From an uncultured Clostridia bacterium (GTDB taxonomy: Bacteria > Bacillota > Clostridia > Christensenellales > UBA1242), in assembly GCA_947630075.1 (NCBI GenBank), contig CANRGF010000039.1, positions 1 to 8,183 on the forward strand: a stretch of DNA of 8,183 nt, given 5' to 3'. This document shows positions 1 to 6,011 of this stretch, in pieces. The position numbers and the translations under genes were made by a program. Every line of letters begins with the position of its first letter. Within the stretch, counting starts at the first letter, position 1. The notes under the pieces are model-generated. The model saw only the letters and a program-made list of their open reading frames with translations. It ran no database searches and had not been told where the DNA came from.

Positions 1-484
1 CATAATCTTTGCTATCTTTATTTGCCGCAAAACGCCTTGCCACCTCAATTTGCACTAAAACTAAAATCGATTTGAACTCTGCCCCGCTTGTGGCAAGCTT
101 GAAAATGATTGGACTAGTGATGTAATATGGAATATTTGCCACCACTCGTGCATTTTTTAGATTTAGTTTTTCAATGTCTGCTTTTAAAAAATCTTCATAA
201 TAAATTTCCAAATTTTTATTTTCGCTGGCAATTTTATCTAAATAAACTGACAACGATTTGTCTATTTCAAACGAAACCACTCTTTTTGAACGTTCGCACA
301 AAACTTTTGTGAGTGTGCCCGCCCCCGCGCCTATTTCTAAAACTTCATCTTGATTTGACACTTCTCCATCTGTTGCAATGGCGTTTAAAAGATTTGCATC
401 AAAAATAAAATTTTGACCAAGACTTTTTTTATAATTTATCGGTAAAACTATTTTTTCAGCAGAACTATAATTAAAAGGTTTCAT
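1..484 (-). CDS. rsmA: 16S rRNA dimethyladenosine transferase RsmA (KsgA), N-terminal part
   Basis: RsmA uses S-adenosylmethionine to dimethylate two adjacent adenines in the 3' terminal helix of 16S rRNA during late small-subunit assembly. I translated the minus strand from the ATG at 484 and read 161 codons before the window edge; the family is usually about 260-290 aa, so roughly the C-terminal 40% is missing. Visible signatures are KKSLGQNF (residues 19-26), SAM-binding motif I EIGAGAGTLT (50-59), the acidic FEID (72-75), the catalytic NIPYYI (117-122), and VQIEVARR followed by KDSKDY (144-161). These are diagnostic of KsgA/RsmA rather than other methyltransferases. An in-frame stop lies 14 codons upstream and no other ATG, GTG or TTG start lies between. 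No Shine-Dalgarno precedes the ATG, but a -10-like hexamer sits 7 bases before it, so the message may be leaderless (inference). Confidence 0.95.
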   Translation of the reverse strand, partial: MKPFNYSSAEKIVLPINYKKSLGQNFIFDANLLNAIATDGEVSNQDEVLEIGAGAGTLTKVLCERSKRVVSFEIDKSLSVYLDKIASENKNLEIYYEDFLKADIEKLNLKNARVVANIPYYITSPIIFKLATSGAEFKSILVLVQIEVARRFAANKDSKDY

Positions 485-491
485 TGATATT

Positions 492-519
492 ATTCTAAAT
501 AATTTTTTGCTTTTTGCAA
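492..519 (-). promoter_or_regulatory. Candidate rsmA promoter placing transcription start at or next to the ATG
   Basis: On the minus strand, TTGCAA (514-519) and TAGAAT (492-497) are 16 bases apart. The expected start of transcription, about 7 bases past the -10, is position 484-485, which is the A of the rsmA ATG or the base before it. This agrees with the missing Shine-Dalgarno, but both hexamers are imperfect and the region is very AT-rich, so a chance match is possible. Confidence 0.4.
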
Positions 520-546
520 CAAATTTTTACAATTTTTATGATTTAA

Positions 547-575
547 TTGACAAATTTTAAATAATTTGCTAAAAT
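547..575 (+). promoter_or_regulatory. Strong sigma70/sigmaA-type promoter upstream of a tiny transcription unit
   Basis: TTGACA (547-552) matches the -35 consensus exactly. It is 17 bases from TAAAAT (570-575), which is preceded by TGC and so forms an extended -10 element. It is the best promoter match I found in the window. Transcription would start near 582 and run rightwards into the terminator at 618-644. It faces away from rsmA and towards the 3' end of the opposing membrane-protein gene. Confidence 0.6.
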
Positions 576-581
576 AATAAC

Positions 582-644
582 ACACAAAAGATGAAAAGAT
601 TTAAAGCACTAAAGACGAAAAAAGCCAGCAAAACTGGCTTTTTT
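582..644 (+). ncRNA. Candidate small RNA of about 63 nt between a strong promoter and a terminator
   Basis: The limits are inferred: the start is 7 bases after the -10 at 570-575, and the end is the T-run of the hairpin at 618-644. The interval contains an ATG at 591 opening a 19-codon lysine-rich frame (begins MKRFKALK). That frame's TAG at 648-650 lies beyond the terminator T-run, and there is no good ribosome site, so translation looks unlikely. If termination leaks, the RNA becomes antisense to the 3' end of the gene at 647-1243. I recognise no known RNA family. It could also be a chance promoter in front of a terminator that really serves the opposite strand. Confidence 0.3.
618..644. 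terminator. Bidirectional intrinsic terminator
   Basis: A perfect 11-bp stem, AAAAAAGCCAG (618-628) pairing with CTGGCTTTTTT (634-644), encloses the loop CAAAA. The flanking A- and T-runs give a U-tract in both directions. It begins one base past the TAA of the minus-strand membrane-protein gene and so surely ends that transcript. On the plus strand it would also end a transcript from the promoter at 547-575. Confidence 0.88.
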
Positions 645-646
645 AA

Positions 647-1243
647 TTAGTCTTTGTGTCTGTCAAGCAAGGCACTAACTAATGCAATAAGTGCGAAAAT
701 TGTGAGGAAGTAAACGCCTAGATGAGGCAGATAACTTGCCGTTGCACTTACGCCTGTGAGCCCTAGTGTGCTAAGACCTAAAGTGATTTTAGCGGTGTAG
801 ATATCTGAAATTTTAGAAGCGATTAATCCACCGCCAACAAGCAAAGTGATTAAGAACGCAAGCACACTTAAAATGCCTAAAGTAGATGTGCAAGTTTTCA
901 CACATGATAGCACTTTGCCGTTATAGAAGAATTGAACGACTGAAATGAGCGCAACTATGGCAACGAGCACAAGAGAGATGATTAAAAACACTCTTGCAGC
1001 CTGCCACCAACCCACAGATTTGACGCCAAAATCGCTTAGTTGCTTAAAGTTGCCCGTCCAATCAGCGCGCGTTAATGAGCGACTTGATGGCAAAAGATTT
1101 TTTGCTGCGTCTGGAAGCCCTTCTGGCAACCCTTTAATCACCACTTTTTCATAAGCAAACTTAAACGCAAGCCCCAAAAATGTGAGAACTGTGGCAAGTA
1201 AAGACACAATCTTTAAAATCAGTTCTTTTCCTTTAACTTTCAT
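647..1243 (-). CDS. Hypothetical four-helix membrane protein
   Basis: I do not recognise this 198-aa protein. It has four hydrophobic segments, at about residues 9-27, 84-106, 120-143 and 172-193. A hydrophilic stretch of about 55 residues (30-83, ending GWWQAARV) lies between the first two. The basic N terminus (MKVKGKE) and C terminus (DRHKD) suggest both ends are cytoplasmic, with the 30-83 loop outside. There are two cysteines in the short second loop (114 and 118), and no catalytic motif. The start is well supported: AAAGGAGGT lies 7 bases before the ATG, a near-perfect ribosome site. A promoter at 1274-1302 and a terminator right after the stop make it a single-gene unit. It could be a small envelope or transport accessory protein, but nothing in the sequence decides this. 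Confidence 0.85.
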   Translation of the reverse strand: MKVKGKELILKIVSLLATVLTFLGLAFKFAYEKVVIKGLPEGLPDAAKNLLPSSRSLTRADWTGNFKQLSDFGVKSVGWWQAARVFLIISLVLVAIVALISVVQFFYNGKVLSCVKTCTSTLGILSVLAFLITLLVGGGLIASKISDIYTAKITLGLSTLGLTGVSATASYLPHLGVYFLTIFALIALVSALLDRHKD

Positions 1244-1273
1244 CTTAAACCTCCTTTTATGAAAGATATAAAA

Positions 1274-1302
1274 ATTTTATTAAAGTGAAATGTGCTTGTC
1301 CA
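1274..1302 (-). promoter_or_regulatory. Promoter of the 198-aa membrane-protein gene
   Basis: On the minus strand, TGGACA (1297-1302; 5 of 6 matches to TTGACA) is 17 bases from TAAAAT (1274-1279). The predicted start near 1267 gives a leader of about 24 bases that contains the strong AGGAGG ribosome site at 1249-1254. Confidence 0.55.
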
Positions 1303-1353
1303 AATAAAATTATGAAAATTTAATAATTTCATCAAAAAAATTATCCAATTTTC

Positions 1354-1375
1354 AACAAATTCTTGTGAATTTGTT
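1354..1375. repeat. Perfect 9-bp inverted repeat in the divergent gap
   Basis: AACAAATTC (1354-1362) and GAATTTGTT (1367-1375) are perfect complements around the 4-base spacer TTGT. The repeat lies between the two divergent promoters, about 90 bases upstream of the valS -35. It could be an operator or a weak hairpin. AT-rich dyads of this size also occur by chance. Confidence 0.4.
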
Positions 1376-1464
1376 CATTTTTATTCTTTTTAAGGGTTAA
1401 TTATATTCATTTATTGCTTAAATTCTGCCGTTTTGATAGTGTTAGGTTTGTTTTTAAATTATAG

Positions 1465-1493
1465 TTGATTTATTATTATTCTTATGATATAAT
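1465..1493 (+). promoter_or_regulatory. valS promoter with extended -10
   Basis: TTGATT (1465-1470) is 17 bases from a perfect TATAAT (1488-1493), with TGA immediately before it forming an extended -10. The start of transcription would be near 1500, leaving a leader of only about 14 bases, just enough for the ribosome site TTAGGAG (1501-1507). A leader this short rules out a T-box element, which often controls valS in Firmicutes. Confidence 0.7.
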
Positions 1494-1513
1494 AGGAAAA
1501 TTAGGAGAAAACG

Positions 1514-3865
1514 ATGCTAGATAATAAATATAACATTGAAGAAAAAGAAAAAAAATGGGAAGAGTTTTGGCAAGCAGAGGGCATTTATAAATTTGACCCA
1601 AACTCAAAAAAACCAACTTTTTCTATTGACACACCACCCCCAACTGTTAGTGGTGAATTGCATATTGGTCATATCTATGGTTTCAGTCAGGCAGATATGT
1701 ATGCTAGGTTCAATAGAATGCTTGGAAAAAATCTTTTTTTCCCGCTAGGTGTGGATAATAATGGTTTGCCAACCGAACTATTGGTTGAAAAGCAGAAAAA
1801 AATTCAAGCACACACTCTCCCACGCGAAGAGTTTGCAAAAATTGCACAAGAGTTGCTCGTTAGTTACAATCAAAAATATAAAAATTTGATAATGCGCGCA
1901 GGCATCAGTTGTGATTTATCTTTAGGGTACGACACGATTGACAACCGCAGCCAAAAAACCAGCCAAAAATCGTTTATAGAATTGGCAAAAAGCGGCATTG
2001 CTTACCGCGAAAACAAGCCTAGTCCATGGTGCACAAAGTGTAGGACTAGCGTGGCACAATTTGAATTGGAAGATAAAGATTTGGATAGCGTGTTTAACTA
2101 TCTCAACTTTAAGTTGGCTGACGGGAGCGGCACAATTCCTATTGCCACCACTCGACCAGAATTCTTGCCCGCTTGCGTGGCGATATTCGTCAACCCGGAA
2201 GACAAGCGCTATTCTCACCTTGTTGGCAAATTGGTTAAAGTGCCACTTTTTGAAGATAGAGTTGTGAAGATTTATGCGGACAGCAAAGTTGGCATAGACA
2301 AAGGCACAGGCATTGTTATGTGCTGCACTTTTGGCGACCAAACTGATGTGGAGTGGTGGAAAGAATATCACCTAGAATTAAAGCAAGCGATTGATGATGG
2401 TGGCCGCATGACAGAGATTTGCGGGAAATATGCCGGGTTGAAAACTGCAGACTCAAGAAAAGCCGTTATTGAAGACTTAAAGGCTCAAGGTTATATCTTT
2501 AAACAAGACGCAATCACCCACAGCGTTAAAGTGCATGAAAGGTGCGAGCAACCTATTGAATTTTTAACTAAAAAGCAATGGTTTATCCGCACTTCCACCC
2601 CAGAATTAAAGCAAAAATGGGCAGAACTTGGCAACAAATTAGTTTGCATTTCGCGACAAAGATATTTTGGCGTGCCATTTCCTGTGTGGTATTGCGCCGC
2701 TTGTGGCAAACCTCATTTTGCTGATATTAAAGATTTGCCTATTAATCCACTTTCAACTGAATATAATGGAAAGTGCGAATGCGGAAGCACAAAATTTGTG
2801 CCAGAGAACGATGTGATGGACACTTGGGCAACAAGTTCTGTTACCCCACAAATCAACACAAATTGGTTTGATGACGAAAAGGGTGCAAGCAAAAAAATTC
2901 CTATGGACATGCGCTTTGCTGGGCGGGATATTATCACCACATGGTGCTTGCGCACAATCATTAAAGCATATTATCATCAAGGCTGTCTGCCATGGAAAGA
3001 ACTGCTTATCAATGGCTGGATGATGGCAGATAAAGGCATCAAAATTAGCAAGCACTTATCCAACTCTAAAATGGACCTAAATCAAATCATGCAAACCTAT
3101 GGTGCTGATGTTGTGAGATATTTTAGTGCAAGTGGTGCTTATGGGCGCGATGTGATGTTTAATGACGAAGGGCTTAAAGATGGATATAAACTATTAAACA
3201 AAATATTTAACGGCTCAAAATTTGTGCTCAACTTCCTTTATGATTACACCCCTAAAAAACCAAGCAAAATTTTGCCTGTGGATGAATATATAATGCACAA
3301 ATTTAATGACGCTTATAAGAAAACAATTTCGTTCTATAAAGATGTGGAAATGGGATACGCAAAAGCAGAAATTGAAAAGTTTTTCTACTTCTTCTGCGAT
3401 AACTATATTGAACTAGTGAAAAATAGGCTTTATAAACCAGAAATCTATGGCGAAGAAGCCAAGCAGAGTGCGCAATGGGCAAGTTATAATGTGCTATTAA
3501 AAATGTTGCAACATTTGGGCATAACAATGCCACACATTGCTGAAGAAATTTATCAAAACTATTTTAGAACATTTGAGAAAGAAAAGAGCATTCACCTAAC
3601 CGTGCTCTCCCCTATCAAATTAGACGAAAATAAAACCATAATTGAAAAAGGTGATGAGTTGATTGAAGTGGTGGCTCGCATTAGGCAATTTAAGAGCGAA
3701 AACAAATTGAGCCTAAAAACCGAAATTGAAGATGTGGAAATAGTGAGCCACGATGTTGACTTCTTCAAACTTTGCTCAGACGATATTAAAGCGGTGATGA
3801 ACATCAAAGATTTAAAATTTAGTTCGGGCGAGTTTGATGTGAAAATTGGAAAAATTGCAGAATAA
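1514..3865 (+). CDS. valS: Valyl-tRNA synthetase, archaeal/eukaryal type
   Basis: This class I synthetase attaches valine to tRNA-Val and removes mischarged threonine with its editing domain. The 783 residues show PPPTVSGELHIGH with HIGH at 50-53, DNNGLPTE at 81-88, and a zinc-type pair C173/C176. The editing (CP1) domain carries TTRPE at 212-216 and CTFGDQTDVEWW at 271-282. Further on are ISRQRYFGVPFPVWYC (379-394), a second cysteine cluster (C394, C397, C421, C423), DVMDTWATSS (433-442), and the signature loop as KISKH (510-514). The anticodon-binding domain spans about 590-700. DNNGLPTE and GDQTDVEWW are marks of the archaeal-type enzyme; typical bacterial ValRS has a DHAGIATQ-like segment instead. 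The usual bacterial length of about 880-950 aa with a C-terminal coiled-coil arm is also not seen. AGGAG 6 bases upstream supports the start. The KMSKS loop is altered (M to I, final S to H), but the second lysine is kept. Confidence 0.96.
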   Translation: MLDNKYNIEEKEKKWEEFWQAEGIYKFDPNSKKPTFSIDTPPPTVSGELHIGHIYGFSQADMYARFNRMLGKNLFFPLGVDNNGLPTELLVEKQKKIQAHTLPREEFAKIAQELLVSYNQKYKNLIMRAGISCDLSLGYDTIDNRSQKTSQKSFIELAKSGIAYRENKPSPWCTKCRTSVAQFELEDKDLDSVFNYLNFKLADGSGTIPIATTRPEFLPACVAIFVNPEDKRYSHLVGKLVKVPLFEDRVVKIYADSKVGIDKGTGIVMCCTFGDQTDVEWWKEYHLELKQAIDDGGRMTEICGKYAGLKTADSRKAVIEDLKAQGYIFKQDAITHSVKVHERCEQPIEFLTKKQWFIRTSTPELKQKWAELGNKLVCISRQRYFGVPFPVWYCAACGKPHFADIKDLPINPLSTEYNGKCECGSTKFVPENDVMDTWATSSVTPQINTNWFDDEKGASKKIPMDMRFAGRDIITTWCLRTIIKAYYHQGCLPWKELLINGWMMADKGIKISKHLSNSKMDLNQIMQTYGADVVRYFSASGAYGRDVMFNDEGLKDGYKLLNKIFNGSKFVLNFLYDYTPKKPSKILPVDEYIMHKFNDAYKKTISFYKDVEMGYAKAEIEKFFYFFCDNYIELVKNRLYKPEIYGEEAKQSAQWASYNVLLKMLQHLGITMPHIAEEIYQNYFRTFEKEKSIHLTVLSPIKLDENKTIIEKGDELIEVVARIRQFKSENKLSLKTEIEDVEIVSHDVDFFKLCSDDIKAVMNIKDLKFSSGEFDVKIGKIAE

Positions 3866-3923
3866 TTTTAAAATTTTTATAAAAATTGCTTAAATTTTAT
3901 TGTTTTTTATCAAAAAAATTAAG

Positions 3924-3947
3924 AAAACTCAAAAATTTTTGAGTTTT
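3924..3947. terminator. Palindromic bidirectional terminator between valS and groEL
   Basis: A perfect 12-bp inverted repeat, AAAACTCAAAAA (3924-3935) followed directly by its complement (3936-3947), can form a hairpin with the central A/T pairs as loop. T-runs follow on both strands. It abuts the groEL TAA at 3948-3950 and lies 58 bases past the valS stop, so it can end both convergent transcripts. Confidence 0.8.
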
Positions 3948-5552
3948 TTATTTTGGTATAATGCTATCCTGAGGCTCTTTTATAGCAGCAATAATGCAGT
4001 CAGTGGTTAATAGACTTGAAGCAACGCTGCCCGCCGTTTCTATCGCTGTGCGCGTTACTTTTAATGGGTCGATTATTCCCGCTTCGAACATATCACAAAA
4101 TTTATCTTTCAAAGCGTCATATCCAAAATTTGGGTTTTCATTTGCAAGCACTGTTTGCACCACAACGCCATCATCAACACCTGCGTTTTTTGCTATTTGG
4201 CGAATTGGTGCATCCAGGCAATCTTCCACAATTTTGCCACCAATTTTTTCATCATCAAAAAGATTTTTTTCAACAAATTTTTTTAGTGCAGATTTTGCGC
4301 GCAATAGCGCCACTCCACCTCCTGCGATAACACCTTCATCAATGGCAGAAGTTGTGGCATTGAGAGCATCTTCCATTCTTAACTTTTTCTCGCTCATTTC
4401 CACTTCTGTGATTGCTCCAACTTTAATTACTGCAATGCCTCCATTAAGCATGGCAATTCTATCTGTGAGTGTTTCTCTATCAAACGGCCTTATCGTTTGA
4501 GAAAGTTGTTTTTTTAGCTCTTTAATGCGGGTGTCGATTTTTTCTTTATCCCCTTTAGAGCCGATAATTGTGGAAATATCCTTATCCGCTTTAACCTTAT
4601 CTGCCCTGCCCAAATCTTCCAAAGTTACATCATTAAAGTTATTATAAATATCGCCAGAGATAAATTTTGCTCCAACAAATAAGGAAATGTCGTCCAAAAC
4701 CTTTTTCCTTCTATCTCCGAAATTTGGAGCACGCACTGCAAGGCAGCTAAACACCTTGCGCATATTGTTTATAACAATTGTGGTGAGCGCATCGCCTTCC
4801 ACCTCATCTGCAATTATGAAGAGTGAACCACCAGCGCGACTAACCTTATCCATTATTGGCAAAATTTCATTTATGTTTGTGATTTTTCTATCTGTTACTA
4901 GTATGTAAGGATTTTCAAGTTCGGCAACGAGCCTGCTTTGGTCTGCACACATATATGGACTAACATATCCTCTATTAATTCTCAATCCGTCCACCACAGA
5001 AAGACTATCGAAAATGTTTTTGCTTTCTTCTATTGTGATTATTCCGTCCTTGCCCACTTTTTCAAATGCTTTTGCAATTAAATCTCCCATTTGTGCGCTG
5101 CCAGATGAAATTGTGGCAATCTGGCGGATTGAATTGATGTCCTCAATGGGACGTTTGTTTTTCTTAATCTCTTCAATCAAAAACGAAATCGATTTTTGAA
5201 TGCCAGAGCGAAGCATAATTGGGTTTGCGCCCATGTTTGAAACCTTTAATCCTTCCAAAAATATTTTTTCGGCGAGAATAGTGGCAGTTGTGGTGCCATC
5301 GCCTGCCAAATCGTTGGTTTTTCTGCACGCCTCACAAAGGAGTTTCACTCCCGTGTTTTCAATTTCGTCCTTTAATTTGATTTCTTGTGCTATAGTTACC
5401 CCATCGTTTGTGATAAACGCTTTATATTCTCTGCCTATTGCCACATTTTTGCCTTTCGGCCCTAAAGTGATTTTAACGGCGTTTGCAACCGTTTCAATGC
5501 CAGATAATAATTTCATTTTGGCTTCATCACCATTTAAAACTTTGTTATACAT
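3948..5552 (-). CDS. groEL: Chaperonin GroEL (Hsp60)
   Basis: GroEL forms the double-ring ATP-driven folding chamber, capped by GroES, in the cytoplasm. The 534 residues align along the whole family. TLGPKG is at 29-34, TNDGVT at 49-53 (D50 corresponds to the ATP-site D52 of E. coli), GDGTTT at 84-89 (D85 to D87), and NRGYVSPY at 193-200 in the apical-domain region. VRAPNFGDRRKK lies at 273-284, EDALNAT at 394-400 (D395 to D398), AGGGVALL at 410-417, and DPLKVTRTA at 495-503. It ends in KEPQDSIIPK with no GGM-repeat tail. The sequence is rather divergent, for example IAQEI where most have IAKEI. The start overlaps the groES stop by 8 bases (5545-5552). AGGAG about 10 bases upstream, inside groES, gives a coupled ribosome site. 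It is cotranscribed with groES. Confidence 0.97.
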   Translation of the reverse strand: MYNKVLNGDEAKMKLLSGIETVANAVKITLGPKGKNVAIGREYKAFITNDGVTIAQEIKLKDEIENTGVKLLCEACRKTNDLAGDGTTTATILAEKIFLEGLKVSNMGANPIMLRSGIQKSISFLIEEIKKNKRPIEDINSIRQIATISSGSAQMGDLIAKAFEKVGKDGIITIEESKNIFDSLSVVDGLRINRGYVSPYMCADQSRLVAELENPYILVTDRKITNINEILPIMDKVSRAGGSLFIIADEVEGDALTTIVINNMRKVFSCLAVRAPNFGDRRKKVLDDISLFVGAKFISGDIYNNFNDVTLEDLGRADKVKADKDISTIIGSKGDKEKIDTRIKELKKQLSQTIRPFDRETLTDRIAMLNGGIAVIKVGAITEVEMSEKKLRMEDALNATTSAIDEGVIAGGGVALLRAKSALKKFVEKNLFDDEKIGGKIVEDCLDAPIRQIAKNAGVDDGVVVQTVLANENPNFGYDALKDKFCDMFEAGIIDPLKVTRTAIETAGSVASSLLTTDCIIAAIKEPQDSIIPK

Positions 5553-5829
5553 TTTCCACCACTCCTATAATGTCTATTTGGCGCATGATAATATAAGTTT
5601 TTTCATCCAACTTAATCTCTGCACCTGCGTATTTATTAAAAAGCACTTTATCGCCAATTTTCACTTTCATTTTGCCCGCCGAATAATCAAAATTTTCTCC
5701 ATCGCCAACGGCAATCACTTTGCCAAATTGCGGACGCTCTTTTGCAGTGTCTGGCAAAATTATTCCGCTCGTGGGATTTGACTGCTCAGGCAAAATCAAA
5801 ACCCTATCAAATAATGGTTTTACTTTCAT
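5545..5829 (-). CDS. groES: Co-chaperonin GroES
   Basis: GroES is the heptameric lid that closes the GroEL chamber. Starting at the ATG at 5829 gives 94 aa, the normal family length, beginning MKVKPLFDRVLI. A mobile-loop segment with GIIL (22-25) and the typical DKVLFNKYAGAEIK (60-73) and IIMRQIDIIGVV segments follow. The frame is open for 12 more codons upstream to an ATG at 5865. I reject that longer start because GGGAGG lies 6 bases before 5829, the family begins here, and the only clear -10 (5846-5851) lies inside the extension. It is the first gene of the two-gene operon with groEL. Confidence 0.96.
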   Translation of the reverse strand: MKVKPLFDRVLILPEQSNPTSGIILPDTAKERPQFGKVIAVGDGENFDYSAGKMKVKIGDKVLFNKYAGAEIKLDEKTYIIMRQIDIIGVVENV

Positions 5830-5845
5830 TTTATCCTCCCGCATG

Positions 5846-5851
5846 ATTATA
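5846..5851 (-). promoter_or_regulatory. groES-groEL -10 element (TATAAT)
   Basis: A perfect TATAAT on the minus strand lies 16 bases before the groES ATG. It would start the transcript near 5839, giving a leader of about 10 bases that contains just the ribosome site. I find no good -35 at 15-19 bases upstream, so it may need an activator or another sigma factor. No CIRCE repeat (TTAGCACTC-N9-GAGTGCTAA) and no CtsR-type GGTCAAA repeats are present. Confidence 0.5.
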
Positions 5852-5882
5852 TCCACAAAAGGCAATATTTCATCTAAAAACT

Positions 5883-5945
5883 GCCAAAATTTAAAAAATT
5901 TTTAAAAAATATAGCGATTTTTACGCTTTTATTTAAAATTTTGGC
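5883..5945. repeat. Nested inverted repeats upstream of groES
   Basis: An outer pair, GCCAAAATTT (5883-5892) and AAATTTTGGC (5936-5945), is perfectly complementary. Inside it lies a smaller pair, AGCG (5913-5916) and CGCT (5924-5927). The paired G and C bases stand out in an otherwise almost pure A/T gap. It sits between divergent groES and the SPOR-like gene, where an operator for either could lie. No known regulator site is recognised. Confidence 0.4.
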
Positions 5946-6000
5946 TTAATTTTGAAGATAACAAAATTTTTTAGCACACATATTTGCTTGCTTTAAAAAA

Positions 6001-6006
6001 TAAAAT
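6001..6006 (+). promoter_or_regulatory. -10-like hexamer just before the SPOR-like gene
   Basis: TAAAAT ends 5 bases before the ATG at 6012, which would put the start of transcription at the start codon itself. There is no Shine-Dalgarno between them and no convincing -35 upstream. The surrounding sequence is extremely AT-rich, so the match is weak on its own. Confidence 0.25.
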
Positions 6007-6011
6007 TTAGT

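Noticed and set aside
127..312. 61-aa frame on the plus strand at the left edge
   Set aside because: It is antisense to the conserved rsmA coding region.
591..650. 19-aa lysine-rich peptide gene
   Set aside because: No convincing ribosome site, and its stop lies beyond the terminator U-tract; kept only as part of the candidate small RNA.
1244..1513. T-box riboswitch upstream of valS
   Set aside because: No AGGGTGG-type T-box sequence or antiterminator is present, and the inferred leader is only about 14 bases.
3874..3889. AT-only palindrome after valS as a separate terminator
   Set aside because: It contains only A and T pairs and gives a weak stem; the stronger hairpin at 3924-3947 explains termination.
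3994..4500. Long open frame on the plus strand inside groEL
   Set aside because: It is antisense to a well-conserved groEL and has the composition expected of a complementary-strand shadow, with no recognisable domain.
5847..5857. DnaA box (TTATCCACA-like)
   Set aside because: The sequence is TTATATCCACA, with two extra bases, single-copy and inside the groES promoter; no cluster exists.
5830..5865. Longer GroES start at 5865, adding 12 residues
   Set aside because: The ribosome site GGGAGG and family alignment place the start at 5829, and the -10 overlaps the extension.
5970..5980. CIRCE half-site (TTAGCACAC) near groES
   Set aside because: The second half, GAGTGCTAA, is absent at 9-base spacing or anywhere in the gap, and the site is 140 bases from groES.
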